Assembly (NCBI GenBank): GCA_946187695.1
Contig: CAMHSB010000002.1
Span: 124,001-188,000, forward strand
DNA: 64,000 nt
Origin: an uncultured Bacteroidales bacterium
GTDB taxonomy: Bacteria; Bacteroidota; Bacteroidia; Bacteroidales; Paludibacteraceae
Reading direction: 5' to 3'
Positions 44,874 through 55,300 of this stretch are shown in pieces (the stretch's first letter is position 1; every line of letters begins with the position of its first letter). Both the position numbers and the translations under genes were made by a program. The notes under the pieces were generated by a model, which worked only from the letters and a program-made list of their open reading frames with translations, searched no databases and had not been told where the DNA came from.

Positions 44874-45761
44874 TTAGCGTTTAGCGGCGACTCGCAGTTT
44901 GGCGCTGCGGCTGCGGGGGTTACGTGCTACCTCTTCGGGTGAGGCTTCGCGGCCTTTCTCGATCAGTTCGAACGGGCTGAGGTTATTGCCGTAGAAATCT
45001 TTCTCTATCGTGCCTTCCAGATTGCCGCTGCGCAGGAAGTTCTTCACCAGCCGGTCTTCGAGCGAGTGGTAGGTGAGGATGGCGATCCGTCCGCCGGGTT
45101 TGAGCAGGTCTCTGGCGGCTACCAGCATCTCGCGTAGGGCGCCCATTTCGTCGTTCACTTCGATCCGCAGGGCTTGGAAAAGGCGTGCCAGCTCTTTGCT
45201 CATCTCCGCCGGGATACGGGAGGCTGCTACGAGGTCTTCGGTGCGCTCGATGCGTTTCTGCGCTCTGGCGCGGCAGATGTTTTTCGCTATGAGACGGCTG
45301 TTCTTCATCTCGCCGTAGAGGTACAGCACTTTCGCCAGTTCTTCCTCGCTGTAACTATTCACGATATCGGCAGCCGTCCGTTTGGCGGTCTGGTTCATAC
45401 GCATGTCCAGCGGGGCACTGAAACGGAAGCTGAATCCGCGTTCGGGGCAGTCAAAGTGGTGAAAACTAACCCCTAAATCCGCCAATAAACCGTCTATCTG
45501 TTCGATGCCGTAATAGTCCATCCAGTTGCGTAAGTAGCGGAAGTTACTGTGCACAAAGGTCCAACGGTCATCGTCGATCGCGTTCTGCAGGGCATCCGCG
45601 TCCTGATCGAAGGAATATAACTTACCGGCTCCTGCTTGGAGGATGGCGCGTGAGTGACCGCCGCCTCCGAAGGTGACATCGACATAGACGCCGTCGGGCT
45701 TGATGGCCAAGCCCTCGATCGTCTCGTGCAGCATTGCCGGTATGTGATAGACGGTGGACAT
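44874..45761 (-). CDS. rsmH: 16S rRNA (cytosine(1402)-N4)-methyltransferase RsmH
   Basis: A 295-residue methyltransferase. Motifs: YHIPAMLHETIEGL, YVDVTFGGGGHSRAIL (SAM site, about 27-42), GLLADLGVSFHHFD and LTYHSLEDRLVKNF. It methylates C1402 in the ribosomal P site. Formerly mraW. It is second in the dcw cluster, directly after mraZ, and separated from it by a short minisatellite. Confidence 0.97.
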   Translation of the reverse strand: MSTVYHIPAMLHETIEGLAIKPDGVYVDVTFGGGGHSRAILQAGAGKLYSFDQDADALQNAIDDDRWTFVHSNFRYLRNWMDYYGIEQIDGLLADLGVSFHHFDCPERGFSFRFSAPLDMRMNQTAKRTAADIVNSYSEEELAKVLYLYGEMKNSRLIAKNICRARAQKRIERTEDLVAASRIPAEMSKELARLFQALRIEVNDEMGALREMLVAARDLLKPGGRIAILTYHSLEDRLVKNFLRSGNLEGTIEKDFYGNNLSPFELIEKGREASPEEVARNPRSRSAKLRVAAKR

Positions 45762-45763
45762 GT

Positions 45764-45798
45764 TCGATTAGCGATTAGCGATTTTCGATTTTCGGTTT
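45764..45798. repeat. CGATTAG/CGATTTT minisatellite between mraZ and rsmH
   Basis: Four to five 7-bp units fill the 13-bp spacer and run into the mraZ 3' end, encoding its last residues (KPKIENR). Confidence 0.8.
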
Positions 45799-46248
45799 GG
45801 ACATTTTTGCGCGGAGACGAGCTGCCAGTTCCGTCTGGCTGAGACGTTTGGCCGCGAAGTTCTCCGGTGCCCACAACGCGAAGCGGTTGAGCATGCCTAC
45901 AAAAAGCACGTCCTGTTGCGCACCGATCATCTCCAGGTTCTTTTTCTGGAGCAGGATACGACCTTGTCCGTCGAGTTCCATGTACTCGGCGTCTGCCATG
46001 AACTGCATGAGGATCAGTTGATCCTCGGGATTCCACTCATCCAGGGTCTGGCGCATCTGCTCCACTTTGTCGTTCCAGACTTGCTCCGGATAGAACATCA
46101 TACACTCGTTGTCCGTATCACGCCGCATGACCATGATTTTCGAGCCGGTCTCGGCCAGGATCTTACGGTAGGCGGCAGGCACGAAGATACGTCCCTTCTC
46201 GTCCAAACGAGCCTCTATATTTCCGATAAATGTACCCATATTCACCAC
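45775..46248 (-). CDS. mraZ: MraZ, transcriptional regulator of the dcw cluster
   Basis: A 157-residue protein with two SpoVT-AbrB-type half domains (NIEARLDEKGRIFVPAAYRK and ELDGQGRILLQKKNLEM), first gene of the dcw cluster. E. coli MraZ binds TGGGN repeats upstream of its own gene and represses the cluster. Here matching repeats lie at 46294-46308, over the promoter. The last seven residues are encoded by a minisatellite and are not conserved in the family. Confidence 0.95.
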   Translation of the reverse strand: MVNMGTFIGNIEARLDEKGRIFVPAAYRKILAETGSKIMVMRRDTDNECMMFYPEQVWNDKVEQMRQTLDEWNPEDQLILMQFMADAEYMELDGQGRILLQKKNLEMIGAQQDVLFVGMLNRFALWAPENFAAKRLSQTELAARLRAKMSKPKIENR

Positions 46249-46267
46249 TTTGGTTTAAAATCGGGTG

Positions 46268-46300
46268 CAAATATACAAAAAATAATTCAATTTCCCCACA
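46268..46300 (-). promoter_or_regulatory. Promoter of mraZ and the dcw cluster
   Basis: On the minus strand TATATTTG is a full -7 match (46275-46268). The -33 element is weak (TGTG at 21 bp) and overlaps the MraZ box. The leader before ATG 46248 is about 15 nt. Confidence 0.7.
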
Positions 46301-46308
46301 TTTCCCCA
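46294..46308 (-). promoter_or_regulatory. mraZ: MraZ box: two TGGGG direct repeats, 5-bp spacing
   Basis: On the minus strand TGGGG-N5-TGGGG, the exact format of the TGGGN repeats bound by MraZ in E. coli. It overlaps the upstream edge of the mraZ promoter, so bound MraZ would block polymerase. Confidence 0.75.
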
Positions 46309-46401
46309 CAAAAAAATTTTTCAATTGTTTTATTAACATATTTTCGACAGAAGTGCATATGTTATAAAAAGCGTAAATTCATAGGTTTATAGCGGTTATT
46401 A

Positions 46402-46419
46402 ACATTTTCGCGAAAATGT
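46402..46419. promoter_or_regulatory. 18-bp perfect palindrome ACATTTTCGCGAAAATGT
   Basis: A perfect inverted repeat without a spacer in the mraZ upstream region, sharing its last base with a second TGGGG pair. It looks like a dimeric operator; the binding protein is unknown. Confidence 0.6.
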
Positions 46420-46433
46420 GGGGTAAAATGGGG
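46419..46433 (+). promoter_or_regulatory. Second MraZ-like box in opposite orientation
   Basis: TGGGG-TAAAA-TGGGG on the plus strand, the same 5-bp spacing as the promoter-proximal box, about 110 bp further upstream and inverted. Confidence 0.55.
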
Positions 46434-46451
46434 AAAAGAAAGCAGATGGGC

Positions 46452-46487
46452 AAAAAGAAAGAAGCCCGCCGTGTGGCGAGCTTCTTT
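46452..46487 (-). terminator. Terminator of the SusCD operon
   Basis: On the minus strand an interrupted stem AAAGAAGC/GCTTCTTT with inner GCC/GGC and a GTGT-type loop, followed by a TC/T-rich tract. It lies 25 nt after the last gene of the operon. Confidence 0.8.
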
Positions 46488-46512
46488 AGGAGGGGTGTGA
46501 AACGCGTCGGTA

Positions 46513-48375
46513 TCAGAGTTGAATACCGAGGACGTTATACGTTTTGTTACCCTTCTTGATAATCAGTTGGCCGTCGCGGATGAATTTTTCTGCTTTCACG
46601 TCGGCGCTGATAGCCTCTACAGCTGTCTGACCATTGATCTTATCGATCTGGAGCACGATATACTTACCTGCCTTACCGAACTTGATGCAATCGCCGATTT
46701 TCGGTTGGTCCGAAGCGTAGACATGCAAGGTGAAGAGGCGGTAGTAGGACCAGAGGGTGATCGGATCCTCCTCATCGTCGTTGAGAATCATCTCATAGTC
46801 GGCAATCATATGGATATAATCCGGTTGCTGAATATCGAAGAGCCAGGTGCGTTTATCGGCATCGTAGGGCTTGAACGTCGAGTAGAAAGCGAACTCATTG
46901 TAATCGGGACCTAACTTAGCGTAGGAAGCGACATACTGGTATCCGCTGCCGTGGTACGAAACCATATCGATAGAGATGGTATCGCCATGTTGACCGATCT
47001 CTTCGGGTTGGGTAGAGGAAGAGGAGATATAGTTCTCCAGGGTCGGGTAGATACCGTTGAGCATGATATAGGGCTCTGCCTTGATGGACTTCACGACGCC
47101 GCCTTCGTACAGCATTTCGGTCTTGGTGGGATGTACGACACACTCGGCTGCATAGATACCGAAGTTATGGGATTCCTTGAAGCCGGTGATGACTACGCGG
47201 AAGGGCTCTCCGACGAGCAGACCTTCGTTCATCAACTCGCCGTAGGCGCTGGTGTCACGGAGGTGGAAGGTAAGCATCTTACCTTTGGTGTAGCTGAGGT
47301 TGCTCAAGTCGTTGGCCGTAGCCATCGAAGCAGCCAGTTCGACACCCTGCTCGTTCTGAATACTGAGATAGAGCGTATCCAGTTTGAGGTCTTTGGGGTT
47401 GAAGGTGCTGTACTTATCGCTCGAGATCGCCAAGGAGACGCTCTTGATATAGAGCGGTGCCTGCGGCTTGTCATAGTGGGTGGTGATTTTCACCGGGTTG
47501 ACGCGCGTGTACACCATCGAGTCGGCCGTCATGTCGTGATTCGGTACGGCTGCCGAGTCGATCGTATATTTGGATGAACCGAAGAGGTAGTGTACATAGC
47601 CGTCAGCAGCGGTGTATTGGATGAGATTCATGCTGACACCCGATTGATTCGTACTCATCGCGTTGGTCAAGGGCCATAAACCGTCGGAGGTGTTTGCGCT
47701 GGGCAGACCGCCGATAGCCAGCGGACAATCCGAGGCTGAGGGGTTCTTCGACGAGCTGAGCATCAGGTATTTCTTCTCCGTACCGTCCAGGAATTTGGTG
47801 GTCTGGAGTGGCGTAGCGTTCTGCCAGTAATAGCTTCGTTCTACATCGACATCTGCATCTTTGGCATAGGCATCGAGCAGACCGCCGCTGGCTACAATCG
47901 TGTCGCAGAAATTACCCAAGAGGTCGATTTCGTAGTTCTCATCTTCGCAATTAGACGGATACTCCGCGGAGAAGGAAGTGAGATACTTGATGGATTTGTA
48001 AGTAGTACGTTGGTTGGTCCATATCCAGCACGGAATGGAATCCGACCATGCGCCGATCACACCGGGGTTCTTGATGAACGTACCCTTACCGGCCTCGTCC
48101 ATACCTAAGAACAGCGTTCCTGCAGGGTTGAGGTAACCTACATCCTGGGGCTCGTCTGCCTGTGCGGCAGCCGGAGCTTGTGCGGGTAATTGCGGGATGT
48201 CGGTGTCATCGACATACACATCCTGACCCATACTACGGGCATACTTGAGCGACTCCAAGAAGAGCTGCGAATGACCGGGGAAGGGCATGGAGGCCATTTT
48301 CTGCTGTGCGTTAAGCATCGCACAACAGCCGGCCAATAATCCTATAAGTAATGTCTTTTTCATTCTTTGTTTCAA
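46513..48375 (-). CDS. Secreted protein of the SusCD operon, 620 residues
   Basis: An exported protein with a signal peptide (KKTLLIGLLAGCCAMLNAQ) and a large beta-rich body without a recognised domain. It ends with KAEKFIRDGQLIIKKGNKTYNVLGIQL, a tail of the type found at the C-terminus of many secreted Bacteroidales proteins (FIRDGQL...G..YNVLG) and perhaps a sorting or anchoring signal. A Met four codons in (48363) is an equally good start. It is the last of five genes read from the SusC promoter, 23 nt after the DUF4302 gene, so it probably works at the cell surface with the SusCD system. Confidence 0.75.
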   Translation of the reverse strand: MKQRMKKTLLIGLLAGCCAMLNAQQKMASMPFPGHSQLFLESLKYARSMGQDVYVDDTDIPQLPAQAPAAAQADEPQDVGYLNPAGTLFLGMDEAGKGTFIKNPGVIGAWSDSIPCWIWTNQRTTYKSIKYLTSFSAEYPSNCEDENYEIDLLGNFCDTIVASGGLLDAYAKDADVDVERSYYWQNATPLQTTKFLDGTEKKYLMLSSSKNPSASDCPLAIGGLPSANTSDGLWPLTNAMSTNQSGVSMNLIQYTAADGYVHYLFGSSKYTIDSAAVPNHDMTADSMVYTRVNPVKITTHYDKPQAPLYIKSVSLAISSDKYSTFNPKDLKLDTLYLSIQNEQGVELAASMATANDLSNLSYTKGKMLTFHLRDTSAYGELMNEGLLVGEPFRVVITGFKESHNFGIYAAECVVHPTKTEMLYEGGVVKSIKAEPYIMLNGIYPTLENYISSSSTQPEEIGQHGDTISIDMVSYHGSGYQYVASYAKLGPDYNEFAFYSTFKPYDADKRTWLFDIQQPDYIHMIADYEMILNDDEEDPITLWSYYRLFTLHVYASDQPKIGDCIKFGKAGKYIVLQIDKINGQTAVEAISADVKAEKFIRDGQLIIKKGNKTYNVLGIQL

Positions 48376-48398
48376 TTAATGTGTCCAACATCCGTAAA

Positions 48399-49709
48399 TT
48401 AGTAGATCATCTTGTCTGCGATGACATGGATCGTCCGGCTTTCACCTTTGAGCAAGAGCTGCGTCATGTTCAGCGCCGAGCCCGTATAGGACTCCGGTTT
48501 GTACGTACCGCAGAAGATATCGCAGAACAGTTTCGCTGCATCTGTCTCTGTATCCGCCAAACGTGCAAAGAGGGGCTTGAGGGCATCCTCGTGCGACTTG
48601 TAGGCGAAGGTCAGTTGCTCATTGGCGTTCTTATGGTTCAAGACGATACGTCCGCCGAAGACTTTACCGTCCACGAGGTAGGATACATAGAGGGCGTATG
48701 CATAGGTCTTGGAACCGCGGCTGTCGGTAGTGGTAGTACGCTCATAAGCGACTCCGTTGATATCCGCACCTTTGGCCAGACCGAGTTGACGGAGGGCCTC
48801 ATAATCGGCTTTTGTCTTCGCATCCGTATCCTCTGCTACATATGCCCAACGGCTGTAGGTGGTGAACTTATGCGCAAAGAAATCTGCAGCCGTATAACTG
48901 CTGCTGAGGAAAGCCTTGCCGTCGTCGGTCTTGAGGAGTTGCTTGTCTTCGGTAAGTTTGAAGTCCTTGGCGTAGGTGACGCTGTCGGCCATGAGGAAGC
49001 CCGAGTAGAAATGTACTCCAGTGGGGGTGATGATGAATCCGCGCGACAGTTCCTCGCCGTCTTTCTCGTAGGTGAACATACCGTCCTCGTAGGTCATCTT
49101 GATCTGCGAAGCACCGTCCCAGAAGAGCATATCTACACCGTCGTTATCGTCGAAGATATCGGCGTTGTAGTCATCAATCATATCGAAATACTCTTTCCAG
49201 ATGACGCCTGTCTCCAGTTTATTGAGTGAGATATACGCCTGGTTTTTCTTACCTTTGAGGCGGATATGGTCCTTATCCTCGCTTGTGAGCACCACAAACT
49301 CATAGTCGCCCGAATAACCGACGCCGTCGCTCAATGGGTCTGAGAAGACGGAGAAGAGGGTGTTGTACGAGTTGAAGGTCAGGATGCAACCCTGGGTACC
49401 GTCGATGTCCCACAAACTGGTCTCTTCCATGTAGTTATCCTTGGTGGAGATACGGTTTTTGGCAGCGATCTTAACCGATCCGTCTGCCTCGAACTTCATC
49501 AGGAACGCGTAGCCGGCAGCATCCGGATAGGGGAAATAGCATAACTCCCAACCGTTCTTCGCGCTGCACAGGTTGTCACGAAGGGCATCCTCCGTGGCAT
49601 GCAAACGCTCTGCGGCAGATTGGTCGAAAAGGTCCGCTTCCTGACGGCTGCAACCCATCGTACCTATCAGTACGACAGCTGCAAAAACATATAATAGAAT
49701 CTGTTTCAT
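48399..49709 (-). CDS. DUF4302-type lipoprotein
   Basis: A 436-residue lipoprotein (signal ending GTMGC). The segment ERLHATEDALRDNLCSAKNGWELCYFP followed by a LMKFEADGSVKI strand is typical of DUF4302 proteins, which occur beside SusC/SusD and zinc-metallopeptidase lipoproteins in Bacteroidetes. No enzymatic motif is visible. It probably is a surface-exposed accessory of the uptake system. 12 nt after the metallopeptidase gene. Confidence 0.85.
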   Translation of the reverse strand: MKQILLYVFAAVVLIGTMGCSRQEADLFDQSAAERLHATEDALRDNLCSAKNGWELCYFPYPDAAGYAFLMKFEADGSVKIAAKNRISTKDNYMEETSLWDIDGTQGCILTFNSYNTLFSVFSDPLSDGVGYSGDYEFVVLTSEDKDHIRLKGKKNQAYISLNKLETGVIWKEYFDMIDDYNADIFDDNDGVDMLFWDGASQIKMTYEDGMFTYEKDGEELSRGFIITPTGVHFYSGFLMADSVTYAKDFKLTEDKQLLKTDDGKAFLSSSYTAADFFAHKFTTYSRWAYVAEDTDAKTKADYEALRQLGLAKGADINGVAYERTTTTDSRGSKTYAYALYVSYLVDGKVFGGRIVLNHKNANEQLTFAYKSHEDALKPLFARLADTETDAAKLFCDIFCGTYKPESYTGSALNMTQLLLKGESRTIHVIADKMIY

Positions 49710-49721
49710 AGATCGCTCAAA

Positions 49722-50657
49722 TTATTTGTCATACGAATCATTCATCACAATGTCATAGGTAAGGGCATCCTGACGACGCTGTACTTCGGCGCGCAGCGAA
49801 TCGAGGGTGTAGTCGTATTTCTCCGACAACCAATCCTTACACATGTTGATCTTCGTCATAATAATCACGGTTCCGGGGTTATCCTCGTCAAAGCTGACGA
49901 TATGGGTATGGTCAGCAGCCATGACGATACCGCGTTTCTCCCAGGTCTCGCGCGTGTCCGTTATATAAGAGGAGATGACCTCTACGAAATCCTCGTGTGC
50001 CTCACTCATGGAGTACGGGGTTACGAAACCGAGCGCGTACGCTTCCTCGTCCGAGCGGTACTGCCAGGACTGCGAGTCATACAAACCTGCGGAGATCTGC
50101 TCGTACTCCTTGGGGAAGGACTTGGTCTGGTGCAGAATATGCGAGAACTCGTGGTGCATGACATGGAAGATATACTTGTTGAGCCATTTCATGTTGCTCA
50201 GGTCGATATCGTTCATGTTGTACAACGTGATCTTCACACCACCTTCTGCCACACCGAGGGTCTCTGTTTGCTGTGCGGCGTTGATAGCCGGTGAACCGAG
50301 CACATTGATGATACGCGGGGCGTACAACTTGAGGAACTCTTCGCCCATCTGAGTGCCGTACACATCCAGCCACAGGTATTTGATGGCATGGGCTACGATC
50401 TGTGCTTTGTCGTACGATACCGGCACGAGGTTGTAGTTCATATCCGTGGACTCGTCGTCTAACTTATACTGGAAAGCGATATTATACTTGAGTTGATAGT
50501 TTTCGTACAGATACTTGTCAAACTGATAGGTATAAGACGTGCTGTCCAAAACAGGTACATTCTTGAAAATCGATTCTTCATCCAATTTCTCTTTGCACCC
50601 CGTCATTCCCAGCGATACGATCGCTGTAAGAACTATATACTTGATATACTTTTTCAT
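49722..50657 (-). CDS. Substrate-import-associated zinc metallohydrolase lipoprotein
   Basis: About 311 residues. A lipoprotein signal (LTAIVSLGMTGC) precedes a gluzincin-like domain with HHEFSHILHQ (HExxH, about residue 165) and a downstream EDFVEVISSYI segment that could supply the third zinc ligand. This family is found with SusC/SusD pairs that lack glycoside hydrolases and is thought to cut peptides or peptide-linked substrates for import. ATG 50657 begins the signal peptide; the ORF-track start adds four residues. Confidence 0.87.
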   Translation of the reverse strand: MKKYIKYIVLTAIVSLGMTGCKEKLDEESIFKNVPVLDSTSYTYQFDKYLYENYQLKYNIAFQYKLDDESTDMNYNLVPVSYDKAQIVAHAIKYLWLDVYGTQMGEEFLKLYAPRIINVLGSPAINAAQQTETLGVAEGGVKITLYNMNDIDLSNMKWLNKYIFHVMHHEFSHILHQTKSFPKEYEQISAGLYDSQSWQYRSDEEAYALGFVTPYSMSEAHEDFVEVISSYITDTRETWEKRGIVMAADHTHIVSFDEDNPGTVIIMTKINMCKDWLSEKYDYTLDSLRAEVQRRQDALTYDIVMNDSYDK

Positions 50658-50671
50658 ATGCTCGTCCAATT

Positions 50672-52354
50672 TTATTCGTTAGCAGGAGTGGTAGTGAGGT
50701 TCTGCATTTCGCTCTGCAACTGCATAAAGAGCTCCAAACCGTTCGGTTCAGTGGTCGGACCACCGGTAGTGCTGACGGCGTTGTTATCGCCTACGATCAC
50801 GCGCTCGTTAGGTTTCTGACCACCCAGGATAGCTTCCTGCGGCAGCTGAATAGCACGGCGGTCGTCGTTCCATACCAGATGCTTGGTCTCTACCGGATAA
50901 CCGATCTCGTGCTTGATCTCAATACCGTACCGCTTGATATCGAAGAAACGCATACCGTCATGCAGGGTCTCGATACGACGCAGGTGCAATACGCACCAGA
51001 TATACGGCATTTGTGCATCCGAGATCTTCCAAGTCGGACACATGTCCTCGTTGTGCAATACCGGCGTGTGCTGTACGTTCTTGCCTTTCTTGAAGAAGCT
51101 CGTGATGCGGGAGTCGGTCAGGTCTTTGGTACACAGATAGCCTTTGGCCCATACATCCATATCCGATACGGCAGCTGCTATATCGCCCTTCATGATCTCT
51201 GCCTCGGAACGGCAAAGCAAGGTCTCACCCGTTGTGAACTCGCGACGCAGGCTGTGCGGAAAACCGATACCGGCCACCTTGTCCGTGTACTCGAACGGCT
51301 CATAGAGTTTGCTGAAGAAACCGCCGAAGTTGGCATCGAAATGCCAGATGCTGGCGCCCGGGAAACTACTATCCCAGCACGGACCTGCACCGTTTACCGT
51401 ATAATCACGCGGCGCGCGGTTGAAGGTGTAGCGGCATGAAGTGGAGGTGGAGCCGTAGAGGGCAAACGAATAGGTACTCTGGATGAGCAGGTTAGACGGC
51501 GAAGCGACGTCCGTCCATGCGTAGAGCTCCAACTCGATGTTACCTTTGTCCTTGCAGTTTGCGGCATCAAACATGACCGAAGCAGCCTCCGAAGCCGTGG
51601 TGCCCAGCACTTTGTTCGCATGGGCAATCACTTGGTCGTAATCGCGCTTGAACAGATAGAAACGGGCTGCGAAAGCGTGTGCTGCTTTCACGTTGAAGTG
51701 GTATTTGGGAACGGAGTAGTAGTCCTCGCTGACCAAAGGAAGTCCTTCCAAGAGGTCTTTCTCGATCAGGTCATACACTTCGGCTACGCTGTTACGCTCG
51801 TAAGCCGGTTTCACTTCGGTCTCGGCCTCTGTCATGTAGTGGATACCTACATCCGACTTGCTCTGCTCGGCATCTTTGTATGCCTGTGCGAAGATGTTGA
51901 CCAGAATGAAGTGGTTATATGCGCGGCAAAGCAGCGCTTCACCCTTCTCAGCACTCAGGTCTTCGCCTTGCTTCTCCAGCTCGTTAATAGCAGCCAGTGC
52001 CTGGTTGGCTACGGCGATGCTCTTGTAGCAATAGTCCCAAATCCAGTAAGGACTGTCCTGCGAAGAGAAGGCGGTTACGTCCTCCCATGCAAAAATCTGG
52101 TTGTAACCCTGGTTGAACGGTTGTTTGGTGTTGATATGACCGTAAGCATCCGGGGTGTTGTTATCTACGATATTGTCTGAGCTGAACTCGCACAACGGGC
52201 CGTAGTTGGCTGCATTGTATGCGTTAACGAGCAGCAGACGCACTTTTTTCTTGGTGTCTATCTCTGTACGGTTGTCCGGGTTCTTGTCCAAGAAGTTACA
52301 GCTCGTCAGCCCTAACACCAGTACCAATACGATATATGCTAAATTCTTTTTCAT
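50672..52354 (-). CDS. SusD/RagB-family outer-membrane nutrient-binding lipoprotein
   Basis: About 560 residues with a lipoprotein signal (LVLGLTSC) and NFLDKNPDNRTEID, typical of SusD N-termini. A helical TPR-like scaffold follows (AYNAANYGPLC, LCRAYNHFILVNIFAQAY). SusD proteins cap the SusC channel and bind the substrate. The start at 52354 (MKKNLAYIV) is preferred because the ORF-track start leaves ten extra residues before the signal. It lies directly after susC. With no glycan enzymes nearby, the RagB (peptide) type is more likely than a polysaccharide system. Confidence 0.93.
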   Translation of the reverse strand: MKKNLAYIVLVLVLGLTSCNFLDKNPDNRTEIDTKKKVRLLLVNAYNAANYGPLCEFSSDNIVDNNTPDAYGHINTKQPFNQGYNQIFAWEDVTAFSSQDSPYWIWDYCYKSIAVANQALAAINELEKQGEDLSAEKGEALLCRAYNHFILVNIFAQAYKDAEQSKSDVGIHYMTEAETEVKPAYERNSVAEVYDLIEKDLLEGLPLVSEDYYSVPKYHFNVKAAHAFAARFYLFKRDYDQVIAHANKVLGTTASEAASVMFDAANCKDKGNIELELYAWTDVASPSNLLIQSTYSFALYGSTSTSCRYTFNRAPRDYTVNGAGPCWDSSFPGASIWHFDANFGGFFSKLYEPFEYTDKVAGIGFPHSLRREFTTGETLLCRSEAEIMKGDIAAAVSDMDVWAKGYLCTKDLTDSRITSFFKKGKNVQHTPVLHNEDMCPTWKISDAQMPYIWCVLHLRRIETLHDGMRFFDIKRYGIEIKHEIGYPVETKHLVWNDDRRAIQLPQEAILGGQKPNERVIVGDNNAVSTTGGPTTEPNGLELFMQLQSEMQNLTTTPANE

Positions 52355-52387
52355 TGTGTTTCTGAATTTATGGTTAGTACTCATTTA

Positions 52388-55300
52388 TTAGAAGCCAAGG
52401 CGCACCGTCAAGGTGAACTGACGCGGCACAGGCGAACTTACACCACCTGAACTGTAGAACTCAGGATCTTGACCGTTCAACTTCTTGTCGGCATAGAGCA
52501 GCGCTAAGTTCGTTCCGCTGATCTTGGCGGAGAAAGAAGAAACAGCCTTCTGTCCCTCAAACCATTTCTGGGGGAACGAATACTCGAGCGATACCTCTTT
52601 GAGACGGATGAAGCCGCCGTCTGCTACGCGGACGTCGCTGTAGTTATATGCCGAATAAGCGTAGTTCAAACCGTCGATGGTCTCAAACTGACGTTTGGAA
52701 GCAATCACCGGAATAGTGGTCTTTGCTTCATCACCTGCTACCATCCAACGGTTCTTCATCTCGCGCATGTTGGCGGAGATATCGTTGTACTCGCTTGCAT
52801 AGACGTTGCACAGGTCGTTCAGACGGATCTTGTTTCCACCACGGAAAGTGAGGAAGACACCAATCTTGAAGTTCTTGAAGATCGTGAACTCGTTGCTGAA
52901 ACCACCATCGATCGTCGGGTCAATCGTACCCTCGTACTTGAGGTAATCGAGGTTCTCGAAGTCCTGGAAGTTGATATCGCCGTAGTTCTCCGGGGTGTAC
53001 AACTCCGTTCCCTCTTTGTTGGCATAGAAAGTGGGCAGACCTTCGTCCGTCAGACCCGCAAAACGAATGGAATAGAGGGCGTACAGCGGACGATCGACTT
53101 GACGACCGTAACCGTTCAAGAGCGTGTATGCGCGGTCGTGCGAATCGAGCTTGGTGATCTTGTTCGTGATATGACTGAACGCCAGGTTACTCGTCCATTG
53201 GAAGTTCTCCAAGCGGACATTGACGGTCGAGAGTGCGATCTCTATACCTTGCGACTCCATCGTGGCATCGTTGGCATATTTTGTGATCTGACCACCCACA
53301 CCCGAAGTCTGAACCGGGCCGATCAGGTCGTAGTTGTTACGACGGAAATAGTCGACATCCAGATTGATGCGGTCGTCGATGAAGCCGAGGTGGGTACCGA
53401 TATTGAACTCATGTTTCTTCTCGTACGTCAACTCGGAGTTCGCCAGATCGACCAGCTCGATACCGGTCTCCGATACGTTCGCCAGCGGTCTCCACGGGTT
53501 GTAAGCCTCGAAGATAGCGAGCGAGTTGCTCACGCTCTCCGGACCACGGGTCGCCGTCAACGAATAGCTCAGTTTCAGGCTTGCTGCCGTCCACCATCTG
53601 CCGAAGGTCGGACGCCAGAAGCGCTCTGCGTCTGCGTTCCATACACCGCTGACGTTCCAGGTCGGCAACCAACGTGCTTTGGCCGAGTGACCCAACTTGT
53701 TCGATCCCTCGTAACGGATGGTTCCCGTAACCGAGTAACGCGACTGGTACGAATAGGTAGCCGTAGCAAAGAAAGCCAGGTTACGATCGTAGTAGTTCAC
53801 GTTCTCGTAGTACTGCGTACCTTCCTCTTTCATCTGCTTGAAGGCCTTGTAATCGAAGGACGGGATACCGCCGTTCTCATACTGATAGCCCCAGCCCTGG
53901 AACCAAGTGTCCTGACGGTCGGTGGAGTTGGACTCTACACCGGCGAAGAAATTGACGATATGATCGTCACCCTCGCTACCGTCATTGGCAAAACCGTGGT
54001 TATACGATACCGTTCCGCGGAAGTCCAAGGCCAACAGACGTTTGTGTGTATCCTTGATGATACCGCCGTCCGGCAGTACCGATACAGGCAGCGCACCGCT
54101 CACGTCCGGGTCCGTGTACAGGTACTCGTTCGCGTCGCGGATAAGGTCGTTCTCTACATCGCCTTCGTCCAAGCCCAAACCGGCACGGTAAGCGCGGGCC
54201 TGGTTGGAGAAGTCCATGATATTGTGCTGTAACTCATCGTGGTTGTAACGCACACTGGCCAGACCGGCAATCTCGAGGCCTTTGATCGGCTTCCATACCA
54301 ACTCACCCTGGAACTTCACATCCGTACGGGTAACGTCGATATAGTTCTGCTTCAACTCATCGAAGATATTGAAACCGCAGTAGTTGCGACGGTAGCTCTC
54401 ATTGGGATCCAGCGCACGCGAAGAGTTCATACAGTAGGAGAACGGGTTGATATCGAAATCACGACTGATAGCACCCGTTACAGGGTCGGTCGATTGACTG
54501 ACAGAACCCGGAGCTTCCTGTTTGATATAGCTGCCGCTGGTGTTCAAACGGAGCGTCAAGCCCTGCTTGCTGCCCTTCGGGAGCAACTCGAAGCTTGCTT
54601 TCGCACTACCGGTGTAACGCTGTACGCCCGACTTCTGATACCAGCCCGGATCATACAGCACCGAAGCCGAACTATAGAAATTAGCACGCTCGGTACCCGT
54701 TGCGAAAGAGAGCGAGTGGTTCATCATGACGTTTGTGTTGAACAGCAGATCAAACCAATCCGTATTGCGGTACTCTGCCTGACGCAGGTAGTTGTTGATG
54801 GCGCTCTCGTTGTTCGGCAGGCCGTATTTGCCCGTCGCAGGATCATAGCTGTCGATGAGGCTGAACATCTTACCGTACACACCCGAGTTCTTCGTTGTGT
54901 TCAGGTTCGATGCTTCCAACCAACCTTTCTGACGCAGCTCCTGGTAGATGGCCATCTGCTCTTGCGAGTTACTGATGTTATAATCCGAATAGCTCGGTTT
55001 CATACGCATGGTGAACTCACCGGTATAGTTGAGTGTCGTCTTTCCGGCCGTACCTTTCTTCGTCGTTACGACGATGACACCAGCCATAGCACGTGCACCG
55101 TAGATAGAGGTCGCCGAACCATCCTTCAGGATCTGGATGGACTCGATATCGTCCGGGTTCAAACCGGCAATTGCGTTCGACACCAGGGTCTCGGCATTTC
55201 CACTACTCAGGTCGTCCGCACCCATGTTGGCCGTACTCTCAACGATCACACCGTCCACCACCCAGATCGGGTTTGAGGTACCGTAAATAGAGGTAGCACC

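Noticed and set aside
45494-46036. Minus-strand ORF of 180 residues between rsmH and mraZ
   Set aside because: An out-of-frame read through the rsmH and mraZ genes and the minisatellite between them.
53099-55276. Plus-strand ORFs of 377 and 345 residues opposite susC
   Set aside because: Arg/Val/Thr-rich antisense shadows of the TonB-dependent receptor gene.
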